The notes: generated from the letters alone by a model not told the origin. A DNA stretch of 12,766 nt from Pusillimonas sp. UBA6240 (GCA_002441445.1 DJWC01000115.1:1-12766); one strand, 5' to 3'. Positions 1 to 6,763 are shown, counted from the stretch's first letter. Made by a program: numbers and translations.

Positions 1-252
1 GTGGCGAAAATACCGATTGCAGTCCAGGCAGTGGTACTTGGGCACGTGCAGGTGCAGCACCATGATCTGGTTGCCCTGACGGGTGTGCTTGAGCGTTCTC
101 TGGTGTGTGGCTTTAATCCGTACCGATGCTTGCTGACAATGAATACACGCCAGGCGCCTGGCCGGCCGGGCCCACACATGAATCTCTCGACCTCGCTCCA
201 CCCGTTCAATCGCGACATCTCGGATTCCTAAGATAAAATCGACTGGGGACAT
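1..252 (-). CDS. ISL3-family transposase, N-terminal part (runs off left edge)
   Basis: This is the first ~84 codons of a transposase that continues beyond position 1. The protein begins MSPVDFILGIRDVAIERVER and contains a CIHC pair, a later H-T-R and then VPKYHCLDCNRYF. That is the CxxC...CxxC zinc-finger arrangement of the N-terminal zf-ISL3 domain of the IS204/IS1001/IS1096/IS1165 group. The DDE catalytic domain would lie outside the window. Two in-frame ATGs exist, at 258 and 252. I chose 252 because GGAAGG lies 7 nt upstream of it, while it nearly touches the ATG at 258. Family assignment is confident. Whether the element is intact or active cannot be judged. A candidate element end lies about 80 bp upstream, near 333. 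Bordetella IS1001 belongs to this family, but I cannot say this is IS1001 itself. Confidence 0.8.
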   Translation of the reverse strand, partial: MSPVDFILGIRDVAIERVERGREIHVWARPARRLACIHCQQASVRIKATHQRTLKHTRQGNQIMVLHLHVPKYHCLDCNRYFRH

Positions 253-299
253 CGGCATTCCTTCCATTAAGCTCGTTCTTCGCAAAAACAAGTCTAATG

Positions 300-333
300 A
301 ATGTCGCTTGCCCCCCTTTAATGATGAAGAGCC
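300..333 (-). mobile_element. Candidate outer end of the ISL3-type insertion sequence
   Basis: Read on the minus strand from 333, the sequence starts GGCTCTTCATCATTAAAGGG and leads into the transposase leader. ISL3-family elements commonly begin with GG and have terminal inverted repeats of about 15-40 bp. The GGCTCTTC start and the distance of about 80 bp to the transposase start fit a left end here. The opposite end is outside the window, so the inverted repeat cannot be checked. If the end is right, the 8-bp target duplication expected for this family would be at 334-341 (gtgccgtg). The exact boundary is an inference. Confidence 0.35.
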
Positions 334-402
334 GTGCCGTGTGCATAGAACGTAGACCGCAGCGAGAACAGAGAAGCCCGCAACTCTGCTTCCCTCGAAT
401 TT

Positions 403-1323
403 TCACCCACCCGCCCGCGGCTCCCTTGCGGCGTTGCGCAGGGCGCGCAGGGCCGAGGAAATCACCGCCCGGCGACCGCCGCCGCGCAGGCATGCCGCAT
501 GGATGTCCCGTTCCAGCGGCGGCTCGAGTTCCAGTGTTGCGAACGCTTCATTCACCAGAGGGGAGCGGGCGGCCAGCGCCGGCATGATGGTGATGAGGTT
601 ATGGGATACGACGGAGGTGAGCGCGGCCAACATGTTGCGGCAGCTGACGACGATATTCGGTTGAAAGCCCGCGTCGGCGCAGCGCGACAGGATGAAATCG
701 TAATAGGGAGTCGAGGCCTGGTTCAGCGCCCAATGTTCGGCGCGCAGGGAATCGAGCGATATGGACCGCGCATCAGCCAAATGATGCCGCTTCGAGCAAA
801 CCACAACCATACTGTCGCTGCATAGCTTGTAAACATCGAGCATGGGCGCCACTTTGGATATATCCAGATGCGCATCATAGATGGCGATATCGATCTGCTT
901 GCCGACAACAAGCTGCAGGGATTCTTCGGACTCCTTTTCTTCCACATGAATTGCCAGGGCGGGATACCGGACGTGCAGCTCTGCCTGGGCGGCAGGAAGG
1001 ATACCGATGAGCACCGAGCCGATCCCGGCCATTCTCAAAGGCTGGTCCGGCTGCTGTTTTCTGTTGGCGATATCGGTCTCGATCTCTTGCAGCAGGCCGA
1101 ACAAACGCGGCATGTACCCGGCAAGACGGCGTCCTTCTTGGGTCAAGGACACGCCACGCCCGTCGCGTTCAAACAAGGTTGCGCCGACCTCTTCTTCCAG
1201 CAAGGACAACTGGCGCGAAACCGCCGGGCGCGTCAATCCTTCCGCTTGAGCCACGCGTGCGAGTGACCCCAGAATGCTCAGTTGCCGCAGCAAGTGAAGG
1301 CGTTTTAGATTCAGCATGGACAT
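403..1323 (-). CDS. LysR-type transcriptional regulator
   Basis: A 306-residue protein of normal LysR length. Residues ~6-65 form the N-terminal winged helix-turn-helix; the recognition part is LARVAQAEGLTRPAVSRQL followed by EEEVGATLFERDGRGVSLTQEG, a textbook LysR signature. Residues ~95-295 look like the two-lobed periplasmic-binding-protein-like effector domain. The effector is unknown. The gene is divergent from the PLP enzyme at 1428 with a 104-bp gap. LysR proteins usually regulate the divergent neighbour and themselves, so it probably controls the PLP enzyme and Bug receptor genes. Two starts are possible, ATG at 1323 and ATG at 1317; neither has a strong ribosome-binding site, and I keep the longer one. 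Family call is firm; target and effector are inferred from position. Confidence 0.93.
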   Translation of the reverse strand: MSMLNLKRLHLLRQLSILGSLARVAQAEGLTRPAVSRQLSLLEEEVGATLFERDGRGVSLTQEGRRLAGYMPRLFGLLQEIETDIANRKQQPDQPLRMAGIGSVLIGILPAAQAELHVRYPALAIHVEEKESEESLQLVVGKQIDIAIYDAHLDISKVAPMLDVYKLCSDSMVVVCSKRHHLADARSISLDSLRAEHWALNQASTPYYDFILSRCADAGFQPNIVVSCRNMLAALTSVVSHNLITIMPALAARSPLVNEAFATLELEPPLERDIHAACLRGGGRRAVISSALRALRNAAREPRAGG

Positions 1324-1331
1324 TCCGGGAC

Positions 1332-1398
1332 GGTAAGAAAATCTATCCCCCGGGTAAGACTATATCGGCTTGTTCGAACCCTGGCGGCTACGTAGTAT
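1332..1398 (+). promoter_or_regulatory. LysR/PLP-enzyme divergent control region
   Basis: For the plus strand a sigma-70-like promoter can be drawn: TTGTTC at 1370-1375, a 17-bp spacer, and TAGTAT at 1393-1398, about 30 bp before the PLP enzyme start. Upstream, GGTAAGA occurs twice (1332-1338 and 1353-1359), exactly 21 bp or two helical turns apart. Between them TCT at 1342 and AGA at 1357 frame a T-N11-A arrangement (T1344 to A1356), the loose LysR-box format. GCTTGT (1368-1373) and ACAAGC (1399-1404) form a further inverted pair across the promoter. These are pattern matches only; operator identity is inference. Confidence 0.4.
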
Positions 1399-1427
1399 AC
1401 AAGCAGCAATAGCGCATTTCGGAACCC

Positions 1428-2708
1428 ATGGCTCCCGGCGAAACCCCAATGAAACTCGACCGCTACGATAACCCCATTGATGACACTGTCGGCTATGCCC
1501 GCGGCATGGTGCTGAAAAGCAGCGCCGACGAGGCAAGAAAACTCTTGCACGCCCAGAAGATCGCAACGAAGCGCGTCCTGGCGAAAGGCATCGATTCCAT
1601 TACGGTATTCACCGGAAACGTCAGGGATTACCCAATCCGCGAAGATGACATTTCGACGCTTTGTGAAGAGTGGATCGGCGCAGGCCTGCTCCAGGACGAT
1701 CTGCATAGCGCCGCGATCCAGCATCTGGGCGGCGATGCGTCCCATACGGTATTCATCGCCAATCGAACCTCCGCGGGCCTGATCGCCGCCGTGTGCGCGC
1801 TCTCCAACGGATTGCCGGTGCTGTCCGTGGTGCCGCAAAACGGCCGTCCCCATGCTTCGGTCTATCGGGGTTGCGATCTGGCGCGAGTCGGCTTGGTCAA
1901 TATCGAGTCCAATGCCGATATGTCGCCGCTCGAATCGCTCCCCTCGGGCGGATTGGCCGTCGTCACGACAGTGACGAGCCGACTGGAAATCATGACTGAT
2001 GCGGAAATCGGCTTGGCGATTGAACACGCGCGGCGGCGCGCCGCGACAGTGCTGCTGGATGAGGCGTACGGCGCGCGCGTACGCACGCTGCTGAAAGGAG
2101 GCCGACCGAGCCTGGCGCTGGGGGCCGACCTGGTCATCACCAACGGCGACAAGGCCGGGCTGGCAGGCCCGCGCTGCGGCATCCTCGCCGGAAAACAGGC
2201 GCTGCTGGATCGTGTGCGGACTCAGGCCTCCGAATGGGGCATGGAGGCCCGTGCGCCCATTCAGGCGGGCGCGCTGCGCGCACTTCAGTCGTTCGACGGT
2301 AATCGTCTCATCAAACAGGCCGGCGATGGCGCGGCGCTATGCGCAGCGATGCAGGACTATTGGGGCGAGGCGCTGCATCGGACGGTATTGGGTCCGATGA
2401 TCAATGAAGACGATATCTTCGAGAAAGTGGCGCATATCGCGCAGTATGGCGAATACCGCCCCACTCCCTGTGAAGTGACGTCGGCGCTTGGAATCGTCCT
2501 TTTGCGGGATCATGGCCTGATCACGGCGAATACTCACGGCCAACCGGGGGCAAGCCCCACGCTGCGCCTCAAGCCCGTCAAGGACGCCGTAGCCCGCCTC
2601 GGAGGAGCCGATGCCGTGGCCGGCATTATCAGGAACGCTCTCGAAACCGTCGCCGCCAATACGCAGACGCCGCAACAGCTCGCATCCTTGCTCTATGGCG
2701 AGACTTGA
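1428..2708 (+). CDS. SelA-fold PLP-dependent enzyme (aminotransferase class V fold), substrate unknown
   Basis: A 426-residue cytoplasmic fold-type I PLP protein. The Schiff-base lysine is probably Lys242 in ADLVITNGDKAGLAGPRCG, closely matching the SelA-family pattern in which GDK is followed by a Gly-Pro loop. Asp211 in VLLDEAYG is the expected pyridine-nitrogen contact. Resemblance is to the branch annotated as L-seryl-tRNA(Sec) selenium transferase-like, which also includes D-glucosaminate-6-phosphate ammonia-lyase. No other selenocysteine gene is visible, so a true selenium role is unlikely; ammonia-lyase, racemase or aldolase chemistry on an amino acid or amino-sugar acid is more plausible. 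Start at 1428 has GGA 5 nt upstream; Met8 at 1449 is an alternative. It lies 69 bp before the Bug receptor on the same strand and is divergent from the LysR gene. Fold is confident, reaction is not. Confidence 0.8.
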   Translation: MAPGETPMKLDRYDNPIDDTVGYARGMVLKSSADEARKLLHAQKIATKRVLAKGIDSITVFTGNVRDYPIREDDISTLCEEWIGAGLLQDDLHSAAIQHLGGDASHTVFIANRTSAGLIAAVCALSNGLPVLSVVPQNGRPHASVYRGCDLARVGLVNIESNADMSPLESLPSGGLAVVTTVTSRLEIMTDAEIGLAIEHARRRAATVLLDEAYGARVRTLLKGGRPSLALGADLVITNGDKAGLAGPRCGILAGKQALLDRVRTQASEWGMEARAPIQAGALRALQSFDGNRLIKQAGDGAALCAAMQDYWGEALHRTVLGPMINEDDIFEKVAHIAQYGEYRPTPCEVTSALGIVLLRDHGLITANTHGQPGASPTLRLKPVKDAVARLGGADAVAGIIRNALETVAANTQTPQQLASLLYGET

Positions 2709-2722
2709 ACACCGCTGTTTCC

Positions 2723-2755
2723 CTGCGCCGCATCCGTTCAGCGCAGTCTTTTCTC
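2723..2755 (+). terminator. Candidate attenuator or terminator between PLP enzyme and Bug genes
   Basis: CTGCGC (2723-2728) and GCGCAG (2741-2746) form a perfect 6-bp stem with a 12-nt loop, followed by TCTTTTCTC. It begins 14 nt after the PLP enzyme stop codon and lies before the Bug ribosome-binding site. It could partly end transcription between the genes, or be a processing site. The stem is short, so full termination is doubtful. Confidence 0.35.
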
Positions 2756-2777
2756 AACACTCTTCGGGAGTAAATAA

Positions 2778-3752
2778 ATGCCTATAAGCCGAACCTTCCG
2801 CTTATTACTGAAAATCGCGGCGGCTTTCGTGTTCATCCAGCCATCGGTGAACGCCGCCGAATACCCGGCCCGGCCCATAACCCTGATTGTGCCCTGGTCG
2901 CCGGGCGGAGGCTCCGACCTGATCGGCCGACTGGTCGCGAAGGAACTGGAGTCGGTCCTGAAACAAACAATAGTCGTGGACAACAAGCCCGGAGCCGCCG
3001 GTATCATCGGGACGGGTATTGTTGCCAAGGCGCAGCCTGACGGCTATACCTTGCTCCTGGTGGACTCGCCCCACGTCATAAACGGCAGCGTTGTCAAGAA
3101 CCTGCCGTTTGATCCAGTGAAAGACTTCGCCCCTGTGGCGACCATAGGCAAAACGCCGCTGGCGCTGGTCGTGCACCCAAGCGTTCCCGCAAAAGACCTG
3201 CAGGAGTTTCGGCAGCTTGCCCTAAAGGATAGCAAGCTCAATCTGGGATCCGGAGGCATCGGCGCTTTGACCCATATGACGGGGGAACTGCTGAAAGACG
3301 AACTGGGCGTGAAAATTACGCACGTTCCGTTCAAGGGCACCGGCCAGGCCATTCAGAACATTGTTGCCGGGCAGGTGCAGGCCACGATGTCCACCTTGCC
3401 GGGCATCCTTCCACATGTTCAATCGGGCAAACTGCGCGCGATCGTCGTGACAAGCGAGCAGAGGACAGAGATGCTGCCGGATGTGCCAACCACCATCGAA
3501 GCCGGTACGCCCAATCTCGTGGAATACAACTGGTATGGCTTGGTCGGGCCGGCGGGTTTGCCCGAGAGCGCCGTACAGAAGATCAATGGGGCCGTCGCCG
3601 CGATCCTGGAGCGCCCGGAGTTCCGGCAGCGCCTGGCTCAACTGTCGATTTCCCCCTATATGACGACACCGGCACAGATGAAAGATCTGATGATTCGGGA
3701 TCAGGACAAATGGACCGCATTGGCCAAGAAGCACAATATCGTCGCCGAGTAA
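2778..3752 (+). CDS. Bug-family (TctC-like) tripartite tricarboxylate transporter receptor
   Basis: A 324-residue periplasmic solute-binding protein. Residues 1-26 are a Sec signal peptide: basic SRTFR, a hydrophobic stretch, then cleavage near VNA-AEYPARP. The mature protein starts with the Bug hallmark EYPARPITLIVPWSPGGGSD, followed by GAAGIIGT, PDGYTLL and the PFKGTGQAI region, all typical positions in this family. Bug proteins bind small carboxylates or related anions and may pass them to a TctA/TctB membrane pair. No TctA or TctB is present here, so this is an orphan receptor, as is common in Bordetella and relatives. A GGGAG ribosome-binding site lies 8 nt before the ATG and sits in a small ACTC/GAGT hairpin. 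It follows the PLP enzyme gene and probably binds that enzyme's substrate or a precursor, which is inference. Confidence 0.95.
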   Translation: MPISRTFRLLLKIAAAFVFIQPSVNAAEYPARPITLIVPWSPGGGSDLIGRLVAKELESVLKQTIVVDNKPGAAGIIGTGIVAKAQPDGYTLLLVDSPHVINGSVVKNLPFDPVKDFAPVATIGKTPLALVVHPSVPAKDLQEFRQLALKDSKLNLGSGGIGALTHMTGELLKDELGVKITHVPFKGTGQAIQNIVAGQVQATMSTLPGILPHVQSGKLRAIVVTSEQRTEMLPDVPTTIEAGTPNLVEYNWYGLVGPAGLPESAVQKINGAVAAILERPEFRQRLAQLSISPYMTTPAQMKDLMIRDQDKWTALAKKHNIVAE

Positions 3753-4110
3753 GGACCGTATCGGAGCACGCACCGGCCGTCGCGGCAATGCGGGAGTAGG
3801 CGCAAGCAACGCACTGAGTAGCGGTGCCGCGCTGGCTTACGAACTCTCGCTGGCCGATAGCGGCAGTGCACATGCTGCGATCAGACACTGTGATCGCCGA
3901 GCCCACAAAATCGTCCAAGGCAATCAAGCAGATTCCCGATAGCTGGCCAAACTGGTGATGGCCAAACTGATGATGGCCAAACACGCCAGCGCTTTCGCAT
4001 TGATTAATTTGCTCATGAAGGCATATGCCTGTAGCGCCAATGACCAACAGCATCATCAAAAGCATGGAGGAACCGTTTTAATGACGGGTGGCCTGCTGTT
4101 GATGTTGAGG
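3753..4110. other. 358-bp gene-poor stretch between convergent genes
   Basis: No gene is supported here. One plus-strand frame runs from about 3754 to 4116 with a single TAG at 3941-3943; its translation, including ASNALSSGAALAYELSLADS, matches no family I recognise. After the TAG a 52-codon ORF starts at ATG 3958, ends at 4116 and overlaps the end of the diguanylate cyclase gene by 6 bp. A GGAGGA (4065-4070) precedes an 11-codon ORF at 4081. The stretch may be a decayed gene, but I cannot show that. No terminator was seen after the Bug gene. Confidence 0.4.
3944..3982. repeat. 15-bp tandem repeat, 2.6 copies
   Basis: TGGCCAAACTGGTGA (3944-3958) is followed by TGGCCAAACTGATGA (3959-3973), one mismatch, and a partial third copy TGGCCAAAC (3974-3982). 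The 15-bp period keeps any reading frame and would encode repeating (L/M)AKL(V/M) on the plus strand. It lies in an otherwise gene-poor region. Confidence 0.85.
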
Positions 4111-5430
4111 TTATAAGCGCGCGTTTGGTCGCGCCGGCCGGGAACCAGGTTCCCGGGCGGGACAGGTCCAGTGGCGATACCGATTCTTGCCGGATTTCTT
4201 CGCCACATACATGGCTTGGTCGGCATGCTTCATCAGTTCCTCGACCGTCTCGCCATCCTCGGGATGGCGGGCGATGCCGATGCTGCAGCGGACGCGCGCC
4301 TGATGCCGCCGGTCGATGTCGATGGGCCGGCTGACCGTCTCGATGATCCGCCGTGCGATGTCTTCCAGGGCCTCGCGATCGGCCGTCGGCACGCCGAGGG
4401 TGAATTCGTCGCCTCCGAGACGGGAGGCGATCGCTTCGCTCCCCACCAGATCCCGCAGCCGCCCCGCCACTACCCGCAACACCTTGTCGCCGCCAGCATG
4501 GCCGAAGGTATCGTTGACGGGCTTGAAATCATCCAGGTCCAGCAGCAGCACGCCTACTCGCCCGCCCGCCTCCAGGCGCTGCGTTAGCCATTCCTTCATC
4601 CCCCGACGGTTCGCCAGCCCGGTCAGATCGTCCCGCAGCGACTGGTGCATGAGCTGGCGGTATACGGCCGCCATGTTGACGGCGATCCGTGCCATCTCGA
4701 CCGCGACGTTAATGGTCAAGCGTTCGCCGCGGGTCGGCATGCGGGGCAGCTCGTTGTAGACCGCGAAGGCCCCCAAGGCCTGGCCGTCGTCATCCAGGAT
4801 CGGCGAGGACCAACAGGCCCGCATGCCCATGCGCAAGACTAGGTCGCGGAACGGCGCCCAATTCGGATGGGAAGCCATGTCGTCGATCATCACCGGACGG
4901 CGCAGATACATGGCCGCGCCGCAGGATCCCACGTTCGGGCCTATCTCCAGGCCGATCAGGGCTTGGCTGTAATAGTCCGGCAGGCCGGGGGCGACGGACT
5001 TCCCCACCGCCCAGCGCTCGGGATCCAGCATCAGGACCGAGCAGCGCGCTCCGGGAATCCGGCCTTCCACGAACCGGCACAGTATGCTCATGGATTCATC
5101 GAGCGGGCGGTGTCTGGAAATCGTCCGCAGCACTTGGCCTTGCCCGCGCAGATAGTGGATGCGCATCAACAAGCGATGGTTGCGTTCCCGCACCGCATCC
5201 AAACGGGCGAGATATAACTGCCATCCGGCTTTCTGGATTATGAACAGCGTCAAGAACAGGCCGGCGGTCAACGCCGCCGCGGCTGCATAGGTGGAGTCAT
5301 CCAGAAAAAATGAGAGCGCCAGCAGGCTGAATGATATAAAGATGCCGAATAGAACAGTAACGCGAACCGGCGCCCATGGGGAAACTTGCCGAAATCTACC
5401 GAACATGAAAGCCCGAGATGATTGACCCAC
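4111..5430 (-). CDS. Membrane-anchored GAF-GGDEF diguanylate cyclase
   Basis: A 439-residue protein predicted to make cyclic di-GMP from two GTP. Two N-terminal membrane helices (~23-43 and 48-66) anchor it in the inner membrane. A short linker helix is followed by a GAF sensor domain (~110-255, with GPNVGSCGAA and MRACWSSPILDDDGQALGAFAVY). The GGDEF domain (~265-420) starts with DDLTGLANRR and has DLDDFKPVNDTFGHAGGD and the catalytic RLGGDEF at 337-343. It therefore looks active. The inhibitory I-site RxxD, expected just before GGDEF, reads GSEA, so product feedback is probably lost. I kept the GTG start at 5430 because GGATGG lies just upstream; ATG at 5406 (MFGRF) is an alternative that spares both helices. 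A perfect FNR/ANR-like box lies upstream, suggesting low-oxygen control. The C-terminal ~20 residues are a Pro/Arg-rich tail. Confidence 0.92.
   Translation of the reverse strand: MGQSSRAFMFGRFRQVSPWAPVRVTVLFGIFISFSLLALSFFLDDSTYAAAAALTAGLFLTLFIIQKAGWQLYLARLDAVRERNHRLLMRIHYLRGQGQVLRTISRHRPLDESMSILCRFVEGRIPGARCSVLMLDPERWAVGKSVAPGLPDYYSQALIGLEIGPNVGSCGAAMYLRRPVMIDDMASHPNWAPFRDLVLRMGMRACWSSPILDDDGQALGAFAVYNELPRMPTRGERLTINVAVEMARIAVNMAAVYRQLMHQSLRDDLTGLANRRGMKEWLTQRLEAGGRVGVLLLDLDDFKPVNDTFGHAGGDKVLRVVAGRLRDLVGSEAIASRLGGDEFTLGVPTADREALEDIARRIIETVSRPIDIDRRHQARVRCSIGIARHPEDGETVEELMKHADQAMYVAKKSGKNRYRHWTCPAREPGSRPARPNARL
4138..4156. repeat. 19-bp perfect palindrome in the 3' end of the diguanylate cyclase gene
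   Basis: CCGGGAACC (4138-4146), one A, then GGTTCCCGG (4148-4156). It encodes part of the Arg-Glu-Pro-Gly-Ser tail. It could act as an RNA hairpin near the transcript end, but has no following T-run in either direction. Confidence 0.5.
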
Positions 5431-5464
5431 GGCGCCATCCGTTTATTTTAGATATAAGTAGATA

Positions 5465-5513
5465 TATTTTGATGTTATAGAAGGCCACAGGCGCTCACAT
5501 TGATCTGCATCAA
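5465..5513 (-). promoter_or_regulatory. FNR/ANR-type box and -10 element upstream of the diguanylate cyclase
   Basis: 5500-5513 reads TTGATCTGCATCAA, a perfect match to the palindromic FNR/ANR consensus TTGAT-N4-ATCAA. On the minus strand, TATAAC (5479-5474) follows after 20 nt and TAACAT (5477-5472) after 22 nt. Either fits a class II activated promoter, where the box sits near -41.5 and replaces the -35 element. Transcription would start near 5465-5467, leaving a leader of about 35 nt before the GTG at 5430. The surrounding ~70 bp are AT-rich compared with the rest of the window, as promoters are. Activation by FNR/ANR under low oxygen is inferred. Confidence 0.65.
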
Positions 5514-5591
5514 GACGGAGTTCGGACATGGCGCAATACTCAAGGCCTTTCCATCGTGACGGCTCGAGGCTGGAGGACCATCACGGAACCG

Positions 5592-6092
5592 CTACCTGAC
5601 GGCGGGCATGTGGCAGGGCACCGTCCGCAACAAGAATCGCTCCAGCGCCCGATGAGCGGAAGCGGCGGCAACCAGTGCCGCCAGCCCGCCGATCCCGGCA
5701 ATCATCAAGGCGGCGAAACCAGGGGTCAAATGGACTTCTCCCGCCCAGCGCTGCCACAACACGCCGGAGGAAATCAGCAGGCACATCGCCGCCAGGGCAT
5801 TGCGCCCGCCCAGCCGCAGGCCGGCCCGCAGCGCGCCTCCGAATGTCACCCGCCACGTCCATCCGCGAAGCCGCCGGAAGCGGCTCAAGAACAGCGCCAG
5901 GCTCACCAGCAGCATCAAAACGGCGGATGCCACCACCATCAAACCCACCACCGATTCCACCTGCAGCGAAATGCTATCCTGAGTCATGGGAATGGATTCC
6001 AGATGGCGCCATTCCAGCCAAACGGGAACCGCGACACAAAAAGCGGAAAAAACCGACACCTTCCAGTCGGATCGGGAAATGTGAATACTCAT
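5592..6092 (-). CDS. Small four-helix membrane protein, function unknown
   Basis: A 166-residue protein with four likely membrane helices at ~11-28, 47-70, 98-116 and 125-145, separated by an Arg-rich loop (RFRRLRGWTWR). I recognise no named family. The frame is open upstream for another 64 codons, but I chose ATG at 6092 (MSIHISRSDW) because AGAGGA lies about 6 nt before it and the upstream part is low-complexity and antisense to the neighbouring regulator. The gene is divergent from the winged-helix gene at 6091, and the two start codons overlap as CATG. It lies 161 bp upstream of the diguanylate cyclase on the same strand, but the FNR-type promoter between them suggests the cyclase is also transcribed separately. 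Confidence 0.65.
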   Translation of the reverse strand: MSIHISRSDWKVSVFSAFCVAVPVWLEWRHLESIPMTQDSISLQVESVVGLMVVASAVLMLLVSLALFLSRFRRLRGWTWRVTFGGALRAGLRLGGRNALAAMCLLISSGVLWQRWAGEVHLTPGFAALMIAGIGGLAALVAAASAHRALERFLLRTVPCHMPAVR

Positions 6093-6699
6093 GACGTCCT
6101 CTCGAAAAATCGACCCCTCAAGAGTACCGGAGCCGGACGCCGAACGGGATACGAACGGCGGGAATTCCGCCCAAAATGGGCAAACAGCCGGCTCGCAGCC
6201 ATCGGCCGTCCAGAACGGCGGCGCCCCGCCGGAACAGCGCGACCCATGCTCGCCGCAGGCGTTCGCCGCCATCAGCTTCGCCATGAACAGGCACTTTATC
6301 GATCATCTGCTGCGCAGCATGCGGGTATTCGATCTGGATGCCGAATCCTTGATACTGCTGGGGCTGGTGGCCCACCTGGGCGTGGCCCGGCAGATGGCGC
6401 CGGGCCAGAATTCGCGGCAGGCCCCCGGCTCGAGCCCGGACCACGCTGACGCTGCAACCCTTACACCCCGCCCGGTCCGGTTGCGGGATCTGGTGATCGT
6501 GTCCCGGCTGCCCAGAGAAACCATACGCCGCAAGCTGCTGACGCTACGGGATGCCGGCAGAGTGCGGCAGACGGATGAGGGCTGGGTGCTGAATCCCGCC
6601 GCTGTCGACGAACACATGAGAACCTTCACCCTGGAATCCATGCATCGCCTGCTGGCAGCCGCCCGCGAGGTCGAAGGGCTACTCCAGCCTCGATCCTGA
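6091..6699 (+). CDS. Winged-helix DNA-binding protein, MarR/IclR-like fold
   Basis: A 202-residue protein. Residues 1-55 are Pro/Gly/Asn-rich and probably disordered. Residues ~58-100 are helical (FAAISFAMNRHFIDHLLRSM, then ESLILLGLVAHLGVA). After a low-complexity insert (~101-127) comes a helix-turn-helix with wing: RLRDLVIVSRLPRETIRRKL followed by RDAGRVRQTDEGWVLN (~130-168), in which the recognition helix, LRDAG turn and beta wing are clear. A C-terminal helix follows. It is probably a small regulator of the divergent membrane protein. The ATG at 6091 is the first in-frame start after a TGA at 6082 but has only a weak, distant GGGA; ATG at 6283 would remove the disordered part. No ligand or metal site is visible. 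Winged-helix call is fair; the exact family is open. Confidence 0.7.
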   Translation: MTSSRKIDPSRVPEPDAERDTNGGNSAQNGQTAGSQPSAVQNGGAPPEQRDPCSPQAFAAISFAMNRHFIDHLLRSMRVFDLDAESLILLGLVAHLGVARQMAPGQNSRQAPGSSPDHADAATLTPRPVRLRDLVIVSRLPRETIRRKLLTLRDAGRVRQTDEGWVLNPAAVDEHMRTFTLESMHRLLAAAREVEGLLQPRS

Positions 6700-6757
6700 G
6701 CGGTCCGCACGGGCGCCACGCATGCTCCTTCAATGCCTCGCGCATGCATCGGCGCGA

Positions 6758-6763
6758 TATAGT
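6758..6763 (+). promoter_or_regulatory. Possible -10 element upstream of the EamA gene
   Basis: TATAGT within gcgATATAGTATcgg resembles a sigma-70 -10 element in an otherwise GC-rich gap. No good -35 hexamer is found 16-18 bp upstream. If used, transcription would start near 6770 and the leader would include the whole 14-15 bp repeat array. Confidence 0.25.

Noticed and set aside
206..493. 95-codon minus-strand ORF spanning the insertion-sequence leader and LysR gene end
   Set aside because: It is out of frame with both the transposase and the LysR gene, overlaps the start of one and the end of the other, and resembles no family.
1428..2708. Selenocysteine synthase (SelA) as the function of the PLP protein
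   Set aside because: Only the fold and lysine motif match; there is no SelB, SelC or selenoprotein signal here, and the catabolic neighbours favour another reaction.
3583..4065. 160-codon minus-strand ORF overlapping the Bug gene end
   Set aside because: A third of it is antisense to the well-supported Bug gene, it has no ribosome-binding site, and the product is unlike any family I know.
5556..6449. 297-codon plus-strand ORF
   Set aside because: Its His/Gln/Pro-rich product is the antisense of the membrane protein gene and an out-of-frame reading of the winged-helix gene; a GC-rich shadow.
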